Shown here in pieces: positions 23,076-34,437 of a stretch of DNA of 64,000 bases. The DNA is from Corythucha ciliata (taxonomy: Eukaryota > Arthropoda > Insecta > Hemiptera > Tingidae): the NCBI GenBank assembly GCA_038030265.1, contig CM075941.1, forward strand, positions 39,370,164 through 39,434,163. The letters run 5' to 3'. A model generated the notes under the pieces. The model was given only the letters and a program-made list of their open reading frames with translations. It searched no databases and had not been told where the DNA came from. The translations under genes and the position numbers were made by a program. How positions within the stretch are numbered: position 1 is the stretch's first letter; each line of letters begins with the position of its first letter.

Positions 23076-23665
23076 ACTTCCTTTCCATTTCTTGCATCTC
23101 TACGCCCACTCTCATCAATGTCTCAACATCATTAATGTCTTTCGTAAAAACACAACGCATGAGCCTGGGGTGAAAATTTTTCTTAATTTGCTTAAATTGG
23201 TCTTCTTTGGATATGACACGTGGCAATCTTGACGTTATCAACAAAATCTGCTATGGGCTCTCTTTCCCCTTGGCTCCTTTGCTTAATTTGGTCCATGAGT
23301 CTTTCACTAAATCCCATTGGAACAAATCTTGCCTCAAAAGCACCAATGAAGTCTTCAAATGTCTCCCATTCAGGCCTTCTTCGCCGATACCAGTGCAAAG
23401 CCACGCCTTCAAACAATTCTGACAACCAGTCCAACAATTCAGCATCGGAAATCGAACATTTTCCTTTCTTCTCCCGAAGTTCATAAATAAACTCAGACGG
23501 ACAGCACTGATTAGCGGAACCAAACCTGAGATTCCATGCTAGCATTTGCTCCTGGACGGACTTGGCAACCACTGCCTGAACTGTGATGTATTGAGAACTC
23601 CCCTCTATTCTCCTCCCAGGCGATCTTGACTGTTCTGACGCCGCTGACCCTTCATCCTCAGACAT
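23000..23665 (-). pseudogene. Ty3/gypsy gag
   Basis: The frame starts at the ATG ending at 23665. A retrotrans_gag-like segment (FEGVALHWYRRRRPEWETFE, then FIGAFEARFVP and DQIKQRSQGEREPIADFV) matches the 'AxxWxxxxxxxWxxFxxxFxxxF' pattern of gypsy capsids. The second half (KNFHPRLMRC, about 23150) continues in a neighbouring frame after a break near 23195, and the zinc knuckle follows. The capsid-like protein would package element RNA. No LTR is evident beyond 23665, so the 5' leader and LTR are lost or unrecognised. Confidence 0.75.
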
Positions 23666-23858
23666 CCTAGGAGTTGAGGTCGACCCTCACAAAATACGCA
23701 CATGGCGAATTCGTTAAAGTATACTTCTAGATTGATTCGCGACAGAACCAAACTGAACTTACTTGCCGACGCGACCGACCTTAAGTTGAAATTGTCAACA
23801 ACTGAGTTCGACGAACTGCGAGTTAATAGTTTCAAGACTCCAAATTTCCGTATCTGAA

Positions 23859-24257
23859 TTGTTGCCTTCGTTCAGTTGCAAATACAGAGACCAGAAGAAA
23901 TTAATAAAATTTAATTCCCGCGGTAAGTGGTTGGAGTTGGAAGATTGCGTAAAGCATTATCCCGACGTATACCCGGTTCACATCTTTGAAAATAAAAGGT
24001 TGGCGGATTGTTGCTACATTAAACTAAAAACCGCAAGAAGAGGTTTGAAGGGGAAAACTTTCGACTTAGTGGAAGCGGCGGATAGATTGTGGAGATGTTC
24101 GGTATCGCGCGCGGACATAGAAAACCACTATGGGCTGTTGTGGCTTCGCCAACAACACGGTCCAACACGTCACGTCACCAGCGTCACGTTAACATCGAGC
24201 CGAAGGTCGTACCTGATCCCCCCCACCCAAAGTGGCGCTACCGCCGACCGTGTGTGA
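23859..24257 (+). CDS. Unrecognised open frame, 132 codons
   Basis: A moderately long frame with ordinary amino-acid composition (basic/aromatic, IKFNSRGKWLELEDCVKHYP) that I do not recognise. A codon-like region continues to about 24260 where it becomes Thr/Ser-rich. It may be transposon-derived, as it lies between a gypsy remnant and a DDE pseudogene. No splice sites or start context support it. Confidence 0.2.
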   Translation: MLPSFSCKYRDQKKLIKFNSRGKWLELEDCVKHYPDVYPVHIFENKRLADCCYIKLKTARRGLKGKTFDLVEAADRLWRCSVSRADIENHYGLLWLRQQHGPTRHVTSVTLTSSRRSYLIPPTQSGATADRV

Positions 24258-24299
24258 ACCCTCCACTCAGCCTGAGAAGCCGGGTTTGTCCGCTTGGAA

Positions 24300-24812
24300 T
24301 CCACTGATCATGACAAAGCAGCCGGATAGTCCTTGCTGGTTTGTGCGGAACTACGGAGTGCCCTGGAGGAAGGAGGATTCACCGGGATGGTTGGGCATTA
24401 TATTTTCCTTCTTTAAATCCTTGCTTTCTCATCTTTTTTATCTTCTAAAGTATAATGGTAGTGTGTCTTGTTAAGTTGTTTCTGGTCAACGATTCCTAAG
24501 ATAAATTTTAAAATTTGATTCAAATACCTTCTCATCATGCGTTGGCGTCCTAGAATTCGGAGACCGCCCTATGTAAAACCTACTGTGACCTTCATTCAGT
24601 TTATTTTGGCTTTAACTAATCTACCATATTGGTGTACATAACGGTGTTTTTCGTCGCCATAGCCGCCAAGCTATAACAGTCCATAGTTATAAAATCCAAA
24701 CCCTCGAAGGCTTACTTTATCCAAGCACCGCAGTGAATGCATTCGCTGTTGGAGAACGCGCTATAGTAATAGAAATAACAATCAGATTTAAATACAATCT
24801 ATTAAAATCAAC
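24300..24812. other. No gene seen
   Basis: AT-rich sequence without recognisable coding or repeat structure. Confidence 0.3.
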
Positions 24813-25058
24813 ATGTCAGTTTTGTTACTTTTCTTTCTTCTTGCCGCAACCGGGGAAGTCTGGAGTTCTAACCCGCTAAAAGGTAACCTAATTGCGGCGG
24901 AAATATCGCTGGCAAAAGATTTCGCGCTTAACGCATCGATGACTGATCTTGTCGTTCTGCACGTGATTCACCCAGAGTTTCTTCCGAGCGACATGAAGGA
25001 TACACCGTTAATGAAGTACCTGCCTTCTGCAGGATATTTCATAATAAAGGCCTGTTGA
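24813..25058 (+). CDS. Short open frame with hydrophobic N-terminus
   Basis: 81 codons from an ATG, beginning MSVLLLFFLLAATGEVWSSN, which could act as a signal peptide. The rest shows no family motif. It stands just upstream of a DDE pseudogene and may be chance. Confidence 0.15.
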   Translation: MSVLLLFFLLAATGEVWSSNPLKGNLIAAEISLAKDFALNASMTDLVVLHVIHPEFLPSDMKDTPLMKYLPSAGYFIIKAC

Positions 25059-25261
25059 ACTCTGGAGTTCCGACAAATACATTCATTCAACTAAGCAGAT
25101 TACCTCTTCAGGGTAACCTAACTCACTTTTTTCTAATAAAGGGGCAATGCTTTCCCTAATTTTTCCATAAATTTTAAACTTTTGATTCGTTCAAATCTTA
25201 CATACTTACTAATCTTATATACTTTTTAATCTTGATTAATAAAGCCATAAAAAGCAAAACA

Positions 25262-26616
25262 TAAAAAGGGCTTGCGCGCAGCTCAATTCCAAAACTGTTA
25301 TGGAATTCTTCGATGAGCTGAAAGTTTCATTGAAAGACGTCAAACCGGAAGCTATTTTAAATTACCATGAGACTGCAATGACCGATGATCCAGGGCAGAC
25401 CAAAGTTATAACTCGCCGTTCATCCAAGCGCCCCAACAGAATCATGGACATTTCAAAAAGCTCGACCTCAGTTATGTTTTCTGCGAGCACATCGGGAGAG
25501 CTTTTGCCACCGTACATCGTGTACAAGGCGGAACACATGTACGAGTCATGACGGTGTCAGGGACCAGTAGGTGCTCTCTATAACAGAAGTTGGTCTGCAT
25601 GGTTCACTACAACTTCATTTGAAGATTGGTTCGAGTTTATTGCGTTGTAGTATTTCAAGACGCTTCCAAGCGAGGAACCTAAAGCCCTTATAAGAGATAA
25701 TCTGAGCTCGCACCTTACGTGAAAGTGATTAAACCTCTGCATTGAAAACAACATTAAGTTCATATTTCTGCCTCCGAACTCGAAGCACGTCATGCAGCCC
25801 CTCGACGTTAGCTTTTTTGGTCCTTTGAAGAAAGCTTAGCGGCGAGCTTTGGAGAATTTTAAAAAAAAAAACAATGGAGGAGTCATCCCTAAAACATATT
25901 TTCCGAAATTGCTGAAGGATACTCTGGATTCCATGCAAGAAAATGCTGTTGGTACGTTGTACCAACACCACATCAGGATTTGGGGCTAGTGGATTTGTTC
26001 CCCTTGATGGTGACAAAGTTGTCAAACAAGTTCCTCAAGTCGATCATGGAACCCGAGCAGAAGACGACAGCCAGATCCAAGCTATAATGGACGACGCGTT
26101 TGAAACATTTATGAAGAGGGAAACACAACCACTAAGAGTTAGAAGAAAAAAAATGAATGTGCCCCCTGGAAGAAGCGTAGTGAACTTGGAGGACGAAGAA
26201 GAAGAAGGTGCCTGCAAGAAGGTGCAAGTGATAAAGAAGAGGGCCAGGAAGACGATCTACCCATCTCTCAAGTGGATCCACCAGCACCAGAGCCAGGCTG
26301 TTCCAAAGACCAATTGAGCGTTTGAGACCTGAAGAGAGACGAGTACGTTGTGGTCGAATACACATACGAAGGCCAAAGAGGCCAGACAATACAAAAAAAA
26401 AGTATTGGTAAAATTATTTCTTTCCATGATCAGAAAGTAACGTGCTCTTTTCTTCGGAAGTCCAATAAAACTGAAAATACTATATTTATCCCAACATTCC
26501 AGATGTTGATTTGGTATCGGTTAAACAAATTATTAGAAGAACCAAGCCGATTTCGGAAAGAAGGAACAGATTTGTCTTCCCAGTTGAAATCTAGGGTAGG
26601 CCTATATTTCACGTAA
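25262..26616 (+). pseudogene. DDE_1-type transposase pseudogene
   Basis: Matches the arthropod DDE_1 family in which the core reads 'NYDETxxxDDPGxxKV'. Here it is ILNYHETAMTDDPGQTKV with the first catalytic Asp changed to His (25366-25368). SVMFSASTSGELLPPYIVYK follows, then in broken frames FEDWFEF, LIRDNLSSHL (second Asp, about 25698) and MQPLDVSFFGPLK (third Asp, about 25800). A linker with SGFGASGFVPLDGDKV comes next. The C-terminal piece 26340-26590 has the usual 'GKIxxxxxxxVxFLRK' pattern (IGKIISFHDQKVTCSFLRK). Several stops and frame changes are present. No terminal repeats were delimited. Confidence 0.75.
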
Positions 26617-26752
26617 AAGTCTGTTTTGTTACTTTTTTTGTGCTTCTTGATACGCACAATCTAGTTTTTTTTTTTTTAAATTATTATGTTTTTTCAATCT
26701 TTTAAATATTCAATTTCTAGAATATTTTATTTTCATTTTTTTGTGATATTAA

Positions 26753-27234
26753 GGCCCCGTGCACACTTGCGTTTTTTTAAGCTGTGGAGCCGCGGCGGCG
26801 GCGGTTGATTTGCGGCACATTTTGCCTAGCAACAGCAACGTCAATACATAGCGTTGAAAAATGCAACAGAGGCCTCTTTCAACACACGAAGTGTGAAGCT
26901 TTGTACTTTTTAAACCACTTTTGACCCGAAAAAGGTCCGAATCACTTACTAATTGACAATATTATAAGGACTAATATATCCCAAGATATATGCATAGCTT
27001 TGGCTATACCAACGCCAATTCATTTCTAAAAAGTGTAAAGAGCTTCAATCGAGTGGATATACATTTTGAAATTCGTGTTCCCTACAACTACTTATTTGAA
27101 AGCGGTGCCGCGACCAGAAAAACCGAATGTGTGCATTGCTTCATAGCAACTAATGTATTTCAAGACAATACAGACCGCCAGAGCGGTGCCGCCGCGGCGC
27201 CGCAGCTTGGAAAAACGCAAGTGTGCACTGGGCC
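26753..27234. mobile_element. Harbinger-type MITE (TAA target duplication)
   Basis: 482 bp with inverted ends GGCCCxGTGCACACTTGCG followed by AAGCTGxGG and GC-rich CGGCGG blocks on both sides. TAA lies at 26750-26752 and 27235-27237. It is non-coding. Confidence 0.8.
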
Positions 27235-27284
27235 TAAGGAGGTAAGAGAAACCACACTTCAGTCATTTCCCGGCTGTTCCCTAA

Positions 27285-27583
27285 CAAAAAAAATAAAGAT
27301 TCTGCTAACAATTCTGAAAATATTGAAAAACGGTTCCAGGAGCAGCATAACGAGATGCTAATCAAAATACCAAGTTACATTTGACGTCTACAACAAGCAA
27401 AAAGAATGCTAAATTACAATTACCACCATCAAACCATAGTAAATCTTATTTTGACGTGCTGGAAAACACTGCAGCACGAAGTACAAAATAAGCTTCAATA
27501 ATCTGAATCAATAATTTTTCACGAGTCGATTTGCCCCAAAATTTAACCAGAGGTCCCTAAAAGTATGCTGAGTCGAGTGATTG
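27285..27583 (-). repeat. 300-bp inverted repeat, left arm
   Basis: Inverted partner of 31334-31636 with high identity (for example the block ending CTCGACTCAGCATACTTTT on the other arm). The two arms enclose 3.75 kb. Confidence 0.8.
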
Positions 27584-27980
27584 CATTGTGTAAGAGCCCT
27601 CTTCAATAAACACCATCCTTGAAAAATGTGCAAGTTCCCCATTGCTCATTATTTCTTCATGCTTTTAGCGATAAAAACATGACGGACATTTGTAGTCCTT
27701 TTCTGACAGGCATATAAAAATCGTATTTTTTTCAATAAGGACGAATCAACTGCGCTGATGTCAACAATTGTTGATTCAAGAGTTCCCTCTTCCCAACAAG
27801 TTGTCCTCAACTTTATCGTCGTCATCGGTAACGTAGCTTTTCCAAAATTAATGTGAACTATTCTACTAAATGTGTTTATGGGAGTCCTTTTCGGCCTGGT
27901 CAAAACGTCAAACTTATTGAAATGAAATACCATGCAAACATCGACTACAGGGAGATAATTCATTTCATAAATATTTTCAG

Positions 27981-28879
27981 GTGAAAGAAGCTGAGCAAAA
28001 TGAAAGTGAGGTAAGAACTACATGATTTGAAAAGTAAAGTACCGGTGTACTGAAAATAATTTATCCTAAACTTAGGAACCGGGAATGGAAGGAGGACCGG
28101 GCACAAGCCGAGCGGCGGAAGCTGAAGTACAACAAAATGTTTTTCGTTCGTCGTTATGGTTACTAAAAATATTCTATTTTTAGCAGAACACAAGGTCGGC
28201 CGCTCCGGCCAAAAAGTCCCGACCACACAATCAGGTATTGAAAGATATATCAACAACTCAGTTCAACTGTACTCATCTCTTTCATTTCTAAATTAATAAG
28301 TATTGGGGACACAAATCGGAGTGGCTGACATCTAGTGTTATCAGTGAAAAGCTCCAGGAAGCATATAAGACATGATAAATCATTCAGAATGTCATGATTG
28401 TTTGGCTTAAAAGGACATACTGTGCGCGATAATAATTGGTAAGATGGTTTTTTATTTTTTTAATTAATGTAAGAATTACTCACTGAATAAGCGTATGACC
28501 GTTCATAATTGTTAAAACCTATCATTTCTTAATCTTGTTAACTACTCCAACAGCCATTTCTTAGTACTTCCATAATAAGGGCGATTTACCGAGTATTACT
28601 CGTTTCCATACTCTATTATCCACTACACGAAATGATTTATTTCAGATGGGCTTGGATATTGTTAATCTGCCTGTGATTATCCGCTGGATTGGCGATTTCC
28701 AGCGACCATTGATTAAGGGATCTGTTGTTCTCAAAGCGAAACATGTTGAGTGTGAAGTTGTCGGAGAAGATGACAATTCCCCTGAATTTTTCGCCCAATG
28801 CCTTCCAACGTTTGTCTTGGAAAGCCAACCTCATTTTCGAATACAAAAAATTCATTGTGATAGTGAAAGGCGCAATTAA
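27981..28879 (+). CDS. Four-exon frame with phase-0 GT-AG introns
   Basis: Exons 27981-28010, 28076-28138, 28184-28234 and 28646-28879 (30, 63, 51 and 234 nt) are each a multiple of three. They are bounded by AG/GT and read through in one phase to a stop at 28877-28879. The small exons encode an acidic, Gly/Ala-rich linker and a basic KKSRPH segment. The last exon (MGLDIVNLPVIIRWIGDF, then RPLIKGSVVLKAKHVECEV and FFAQCLPTF) weakly resembles the region before the SWIM zinc motif in arthropod SWIM/YqaJ-type transposon proteins. No zinc Cys remain. The 5' end is not identified, so the gene is partial. It lies between the two 300-bp inverted arms, which may make it an element-borne gene. Confidence 0.45.
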
Positions 28880-28904
28880 AAAATGCACGTGCACATAGGC
28901 ACGT

Positions 28905-29590
28905 CAGGAAGTTTTTCTTTCAACTTTATTGTACATAAGTACATTACAGTTGTGCGAGCCATTTTTAGGAACATTTAGCACGTAAGACAAGAAAGTGCAT
29001 GATGCCAACTTTATGGATTATTTCGCCCTTTTGAAGGAAAAATTTCCAGGGTGTTTGCTCATTTGTAAAGAGCAATTTATCGGATTTCGCTCCTTCAAAA
29101 AAATAAACGGATTTTAACATTGCAAAGCCCAAATTTTGCGGACTGTTTGGCTCTTACAGAACCAAATTTCACGGTTTTTACTCACTCAAAAGGCCAATTA
29201 CGAAAAATTGACTCTCTAAAAAGCCAATTTTGCGGGACTGGCTCAGGAAATAATCCAATCTAATTGGTTTGGGCTGTGACCGTCAAAAATGAAATTCTTG
29301 GATTTGGGCTGTTTCACAGTTAAAATCTCGAGGATTTGACACTTACTGAATATAATTTCAACCAAGGTTTTGGCTAATTGGAGGACTAATATAATTTCGC
29401 TCCCTAGAAAAAAAAAACTATCTTTCGGATTGGCTATGCCAAAACCCAAATTTCACGAATCTTGCGCAGTTGGCTCCCTAAAAAGAGGCCGTCTTATGGA
29501 TTTCACACGTTTAAATTCAAATTTGTAGGGGTGTTGGCTAATTTTAAAGAGCTATTACGCCGATCCGACTATCTTAAAATACTTGACCGT
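28905..29590. repeat. Degenerate repeat array (TTTCGCGGATTTGGC theme)
   Basis: Imperfect monomers of about 45 bp of the type 'GGCTC-xxx-AAAAAGCCAATTTxGCGGG'. Related arrays occur at 44.28-45.33 kb. Confidence 0.55.
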
Positions 29591-29596
29591 TTTTAA

Positions 29597-29733
29597 AGGC
29601 CCGTTCACAAGCTCTATGTTTGTGTTGTGTGGTGTCTATGCAACCAATAAAAATGCTTCATTTTTCGAGGGAACAAATTTGTTTGGTTGCATAGTCTCCA
29701 CAGAACGTAAACATAGAGCTTGTGAACGGGCCT
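29597..29733. mobile_element. Short Harbinger-type MITE, 137 bp
   Basis: Perfect inverted ends AGGCCCGTTCACAAGCTCTA continue into TGTTT, with TAA at 29594-29596 and 29734-29736. The near-perfect ends suggest recent insertion. Confidence 0.85.
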
Positions 29734-29850
29734 TAAAAGACTGACCGCTCTCTCATGGATACATGAAAAAATCTCAAATCTTGTTTCAAGTGTTACTTCC
29801 AAACAGTTATTGTTTTTCTGTCCAAGGTTTGCCCCAAAGGTCTGCCGGGA

Positions 29851-30112
29851 CCAGGGGGGTGATTCTGTAATTTACAAAATTTACGTGTCGTAACTGGAAA
29901 GGAGGGGGAGAGGATGTACCACGTTGCCTTGGTTTTTCCACTCAATTGTTTAAAATTTGTTATTTTTTCTTCGAGACCACACATTCTTGCATGAAAATTC
30001 CGCAGTTTCATTCACTAGGTTTCGTAAAAACCATGACAACGAGGTACCTCCCCTCGCCCTTCTTCCATTTTACGACACGTAAATTTTCCAAGTTACAGAA
30101 TCACCCCCCTGG
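29851..30112. mobile_element. MITE with CCAGGGGGGTGATTCTGTAA ends
   Basis: Inverted ends of about 45 bp (outer block CCAGGGGGGTGATTCTGTAA, inner AAATTTACGTGTCGTAA). The interior is partly palindromic (GTACC-ACGTTG versus CAACGAGGTACC). No clear target duplication was found. Confidence 0.7.
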
Positions 30113-31151
30113 AGCCCCCTGGGAAGAGAGGAAGTGGAAGACATTTTCAAATGCACCTGAACTCATCGAATTCCTTGTTGAAGGAGCTGGAGAATTATTT
30201 TTTATTTCTCCTGTACAGGTGTATGTACCCAGAAGGAAATGAACTTTTATGAGGAGGACGTCGTATTAACTGAAGCGATGCGGTAGGGATTGCGCTAAAA
30301 ACCAGTCAATACTTATCAGGCCTCAACCACAGAATGATTCAAAAGTCGCCGACTTCGAATTTCAGCGAGCAACGCATATAATTTGTATACCTACGCCCGT
30401 GGAAGCAGAAACTGTCCCCTTTTCTAGCGAAGGCTTCTTAGAGTAAATACTCTTCTGAAGATAGGGAAACGCGTTTCTGGTTATTGCAAAGACACATTGA
30501 TTTACTTCTAATTAAGCAAGTTGGAAATGTTCGGAGGAAACCCGCACGAATTTCGACACTTCTTTCCCGATCCTCAATTTTATTTTCGCTGGTTTTGCCA
30601 TAATTTTTTCAGGGGGTATACAATGGAAAGAAACATTGGGAGTCCGCTCGTTAGTTGGACATTGAGAGACACAACACACGAAGTGGGTTTCTGGGGGCTC
30701 CCTCTAAGCGTGAATAATTGTGGTCCACTTCCTCGCCCGCCAGCAGTCGTTTAATCTATAAATTAATTACATACATTGAGAACTGAGCTAAATTACCATG
30801 CCAAACTATTGCCTTATCTTCTGTTTATATGCCTTTCAGACGACATTTTGAAACGATCGTACCGCTCTCTATAGTTCGTTTGAGTTACCAATAGTAAGAT
30901 TTCTGATGAGTGACGCCCCCCACCACCGACACCGACAACACCAACACCGCCACCACCACCACCAGCAACACCATCCTTACAATAAAAACAATTTTGCATT
31001 CATTATTAAAGTTTTCATATTTCAAGATTAAAGTATTAATATAATTATTAAACATTTCCGATAAAGTGCAACAATCCCCAACTGACTACCAACTTGAAAT
31101 TTTTAGTTCATCAAACAATCATTTTCATCTTATATGGGGCCCTACCACTTC
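30113..31151. other. No gene seen
   Basis: Low-complexity (ACCACCGACACC)n-like tract at 30915-30970; otherwise unremarkable AT-rich sequence. Confidence 0.35.
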
Positions 31152-31333
31152 AGCGACCAATATCACTCGACTCAGCATACTTTTAGGGACCTCTGGTTAA
31201 ATTTTGGGGCAAATCGACACGTGGACGTGTCGCGAGAGGTCGTTCAAAGTCGGTAGACCTATTAAAACAGTCGTTTTTAGCCATTCCCGCAATTTTCACT
31301 CTCTTACATGGGAACTGACCACTTCAGCGACCC

Positions 31334-31636
31334 ATATCACTCGACTCAGCATACTTTTAGGGACCTCTGGTTAAATTTTGGGGCAAATCGACTAGTGAAA
31401 AATTATTCATTCAGATTATTGAAGCTTAATTTGTACATTGTGCTGTAGCGTTTTCTAGCACGTCAAAATAAGATTTACTATGGTTTGATGATGGTAATTG
31501 TAATTTAGCATTCTTTTTGCTTGTTGCAGACATCAAATGTAACTTGGTATTTTGATTAGCATCTCGTTTTGCTGCTCCTAGAACCGTTGTTTAGTATTTT
31601 CAGAATTGTTAGCATCTTTATTTGTTTTCCCTAGAA
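31334..31636 (+). repeat. 300-bp inverted repeat, right arm
   Basis: Inverted partner of 27285-27583. The inner 69 bp (31323-31391) also occur as a direct copy at 31152-31220, so a fragment of the same repeat sits just inside this arm. Confidence 0.8.
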
Positions 31637-31768
31637 TTTATTTTCTAAAAAGGGGCTAAAAGGGGGCCAATTTCATGCCCCTCAACGGTAGTAAATAAAG
31701 TTTTTCATTCATTTTACTCATTCAAGACATCATAATTTGTCCAGGGCTACACGGGTGCATACTTCATA

Positions 31769-31935
31769 CCCAGGGTTGGGCAAAATACTTGAGTATTTTG
31801 TAATTGTATTTAAATACTTTTGGAAAAGTATTTGTATTTCTGTAATTAAAATACATTTCTGAAAGTATTTTGGTCTTTGTATTTGAAATACATTTTCAAA
31901 AGTATTTTTTATTGCACACTCAACGAAAATACAAA
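31769..31935. repeat. AAAGTATTT-rich MITE-like fragment
   Basis: CAGGGTTGGGCAAAATACTTG is followed by many AAGTATTT/AAATACTTT words in both orientations, the look of a widespread hAT-type non-autonomous end. Only one end is clear. Confidence 0.45.
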
Positions 31936-32760
31936 TACAATTACTTTTAATTTCAGGGGGTTTGGGTGTTGATGGGTTGGAGCTTCACGCCTTTTTTTTA
32001 CGGAACGCGTTTAGGCACAGCAAAATAAGACGTAAATGAAAAGAATTATGTATTACTGAATAGAATACACATTCGTTTTAGTTTACATGAAACTCGGTGG
32101 TGGATTTACGGGTGGTGGAGGGGGTTTTATGGTGCAAACTCCTGCCAAGATCTCTTCTGTCAATAAGTCTTTCGAGTTTCAAGAAATTTCTTTGACCAAA
32201 TGACAGTCGGGGGAGCTGCATAGATGATTCCTCATTCGTCTACAACGCCGAACTCCGACTCGAACAAGTCCTGACTTCGTAGAATATTTGCTCCACTTGC
32301 GAAAAATAAATTTTCGGGGGCCAAGAAGACCATTGGCACATGGAAAACATGGTTTGATTGAAGCTCCCTCAAATTAAAATTTGAGCGAAGAGAAATTCGT
32401 GGCATCATGTTGGGAGACGGCGGATCCGCACAAACGCGTTACCTCTTCACACCTATTCTGAACCCCTACTGATGGTGAATCCGAGAATGAAAACGAAAAT
32501 TATGCCTTGTCCCCTGCACCACTAAATCAAATCAGCCCGCTAGCTAATGAGTTAGGATCGCTAATTCGAAGTCGAATTATTGAACAGCATTTCAATTAAT
32601 GTTAAAATAATTAGTTAATAAATTGTCCACCCTCAATTCCTTTGTAAAAATATCATCTTAAAACAACAATAAAATACTACTACTTCATTTCTAAAAAAGT
32701 TGAAATATTATTTTATTTCAGAGTTCTAGGTTTGTCAGAATTCTAGAAACTAGTAAAAAC
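31936..32760. other. No gene seen
   Basis: AT-rich sequence with no recognised coding or repeat structure. Confidence 0.3.
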
Positions 32761-32879
32761 CTGTAACAATGCATTTTGTTTTTTTAGAGCCTCCAGTTCG
32801 AGGGCCCACTTTCTTCGTAAGTACTCCGTCCCTTCTTCCTCAATTGAGAATGTTGCCTTCAATTTAGTTTCTACTACAA
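32761..32879 (-). CDS. Possible C-terminal exon of Myb/SANT-like gene
   Basis: A 119-nt minus-strand segment between an AG acceptor and a GT donor encodes EYLRRKWALELEALKKQNAL, a basic helical stretch like the tail of Myb/SANT-like (MSANTD3-type) proteins. It may belong with the exons at 34.1-34.4 kb, but the join is not shown. Confidence 0.25.
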
Positions 32880-33199
32880 CTGTGTACAATACATATAAGC
32901 ACCCTTGCCCACCAGACCTGAACAACGCGTTCTGACCGAGAGCGCTGGGTTGTTGGGCGCCCACTACCATGGCCTTTCGAGCTCCTGGTTGGTTTCTAAG
33001 TTAAAGACAAATATTTCAGAATGGTATTTGATGACCTGTTTTTGTTGATAAACTTTTCACTGAGATTTTTTTTTTGGCTGTGTTCCTGAAACTTTGGAAC
33101 TCTGGCTCCGGCTCACATTGAAACATTATTTTTAAAAATTTCATGAAAATAAATTACACGTGCAAACTTGAGAAGTAAAGCACCCTTTACATGCAAGTT

Positions 33200-33367
33200 T
33201 TAAGGGGGAACTGCAGTGATGATTCCTGGACCACCCCTCCAATCACCCCTCGTCTACTACTCGGCATACATTTTCTCGCCTTATTTCTGCACCAATCCTG
33301 TTTTTTAAGGACTTTTTTTAATCTTCAGGAAATCGCAGATGCAGTAGTTTTCCTTTTTTCATTTTAA
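33200..33367 (+). mobile_element. TTAA MITE, left half
   Basis: TTAAGGGGGAACTGCAGTGATGATTCC and the following CTCGGCATACATTTTCT, then TGCACCAATCC, match the 3789-4175 family. The right half is replaced by the MITE starting at 33368. Confidence 0.65.
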
Positions 33368-33507
33368 GGCCCCTTTTACACGAGTAAGTTTTTTGATCAA
33401 AGTAGCCATTTTTAAAAAAAATAACAGATGTTCCCTGCCTGAAACGGTGTGCTTGTGATCAGATTGAACATATTTTTGAACGAAAAACTTACTCGTGTAA
33501 AAGGGCC
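33368..33507. mobile_element. Harbinger-type MITE, 140 bp
   Basis: Inverted ends GGCCC(C)TTTTACACGAGTAAG, with TAA at 33365-33367 and 33508-33510. It is inserted at or beside the centre of the TTAA MITE fragment. Confidence 0.8.
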
Positions 33508-33907
33508 TAACAAATTGGTGGACAAATCCGACAATTGAAAGAACGTAATTTTCAACTCATTCGTAGGAAGCGGGAGAGTCCCACCATATTCGGGCCATGA
33601 GGAGGCAGTCGACTTCCTGCTCGAATGTGTCGCCAGCAAAATTCAGGGAGCAGTCGACAATGACACAGCAGCCATGGCCGGAGCTGTGAATTTTGTTCTC
33701 CAAGATGGCGGAGTACTTGCCCCGATGGAAAGTGAGCGTGAGGCAGGGGCGCTCCTCATTTCCTTCATTCCTCTAACGGTTCGTATTGTTGCTTTGCAGA
33801 TCCTTCTGAGAGAATTCCACCCCAAGAGGGCCAATCGAGCGCCAATTACTCCCGTATGCACCAATGCTTCCCGTATGCTATGTTTAAGCCGCCTTCATAT
33901 GCAAGCT

Positions 33908-34004
33908 TTAAAAAGTTGAGCTGTGGGCTTCAACCAATCAGAGCGCTCTGCGCTGTGGACTGGGAGTGCTCGCATTGGTTCAAGCCCTAAGCTCAGCTTT
34001 TTAA
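33908..34004. mobile_element. About 95-bp foldback MITE
   Basis: AAAAGTTGAGCTGTGGGCTT then CAACCAATCAGAGC recurs inverted on the right (GCATTGGTTCAAGCCC, AGCTCAGCTTTT), giving near-complete palindromy. A TTAA-MITE left fragment (34001-34062) follows immediately. Confidence 0.6.
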
Positions 34005-34105
34005 GGGGGAGTTGCACGGGTGATTCCTCGACCCCCCGTCAATCACCCCTCGCCTACTTTGCTATTAAGAAACATAAAAGATGGCATTTTATGAGGAAAT
34101 CTGAC

Positions 34106-34437
34106 CTGTTTTCATAATTTCTTTCTTGTGGTCATCCAGCTCCTTCTTTCTTCCCGATTGCATGTTGTCCCACAATTTTTTTAACTGTTTTGCGTTTATC
34201 TGGGAGAATAATTCAACAAAATGATAAACCGCAATCACCCATTTCAAGGGAAAAAATTAATATTTTAAAAGTTAAGCTTACCGGGGCATGCTCCGGGACT
34301 TCATTGAACTCTTGTTCAATTTTGAGCCACCTTGAGGCTTTCTCCTGAGATGACCGGGCATCCGTGTTTTTATTTTCCACGACGTCTTTGTATTTATCGA
34401 CCAACGATTTTAAAAAGTCTTTTAATCCTACTTGATG
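34106..34437 (-). CDS. Myb/SANT-like (MSANTD-type) gene, two exons
   Basis: Minus-strand exon 1 (34282-about 34437) encodes SLVDKYKDVVENKNTDARSS then WLKIEQEFNEVPEHAP, which fits the 'LVxKYKxxIExKxTDxxxxxxKxxxWxxIxxxFN' pattern of the Myb/SANT-like DNA-binding domain. It ends at a GTAAGC donor. Exon 2 (34106-34199) follows an AG acceptor and encodes AKQLKKLWDNMQSGRKKELD, the 'QLKxxWxNxKxxxKK' continuation, ending at GTCAGA. The N-terminal start is not clear. It lies just left of the complete Harbinger element and outside its ends. It may be a host paralog or an element-captured regulator. Confidence 0.5.

Noticed and set aside
24134..24158. Hairpin GTTGT-GGCTTCGCC-AACAAC resembling the 57.5-kb array
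   Set aside because: Single, short stem, and the loop is GGCTTCGCC rather than GGCCTCGYC; likely coincidence.
30915..30970. Gly-rich antisense frame
   Set aside because: Produced by an ACC/CACC low-complexity tract.
33643..33919. Overlapping 73- and 81-codon frames on both strands
   Set aside because: No recognisable motif on either strand and flanked by MITE pieces; left unassigned.
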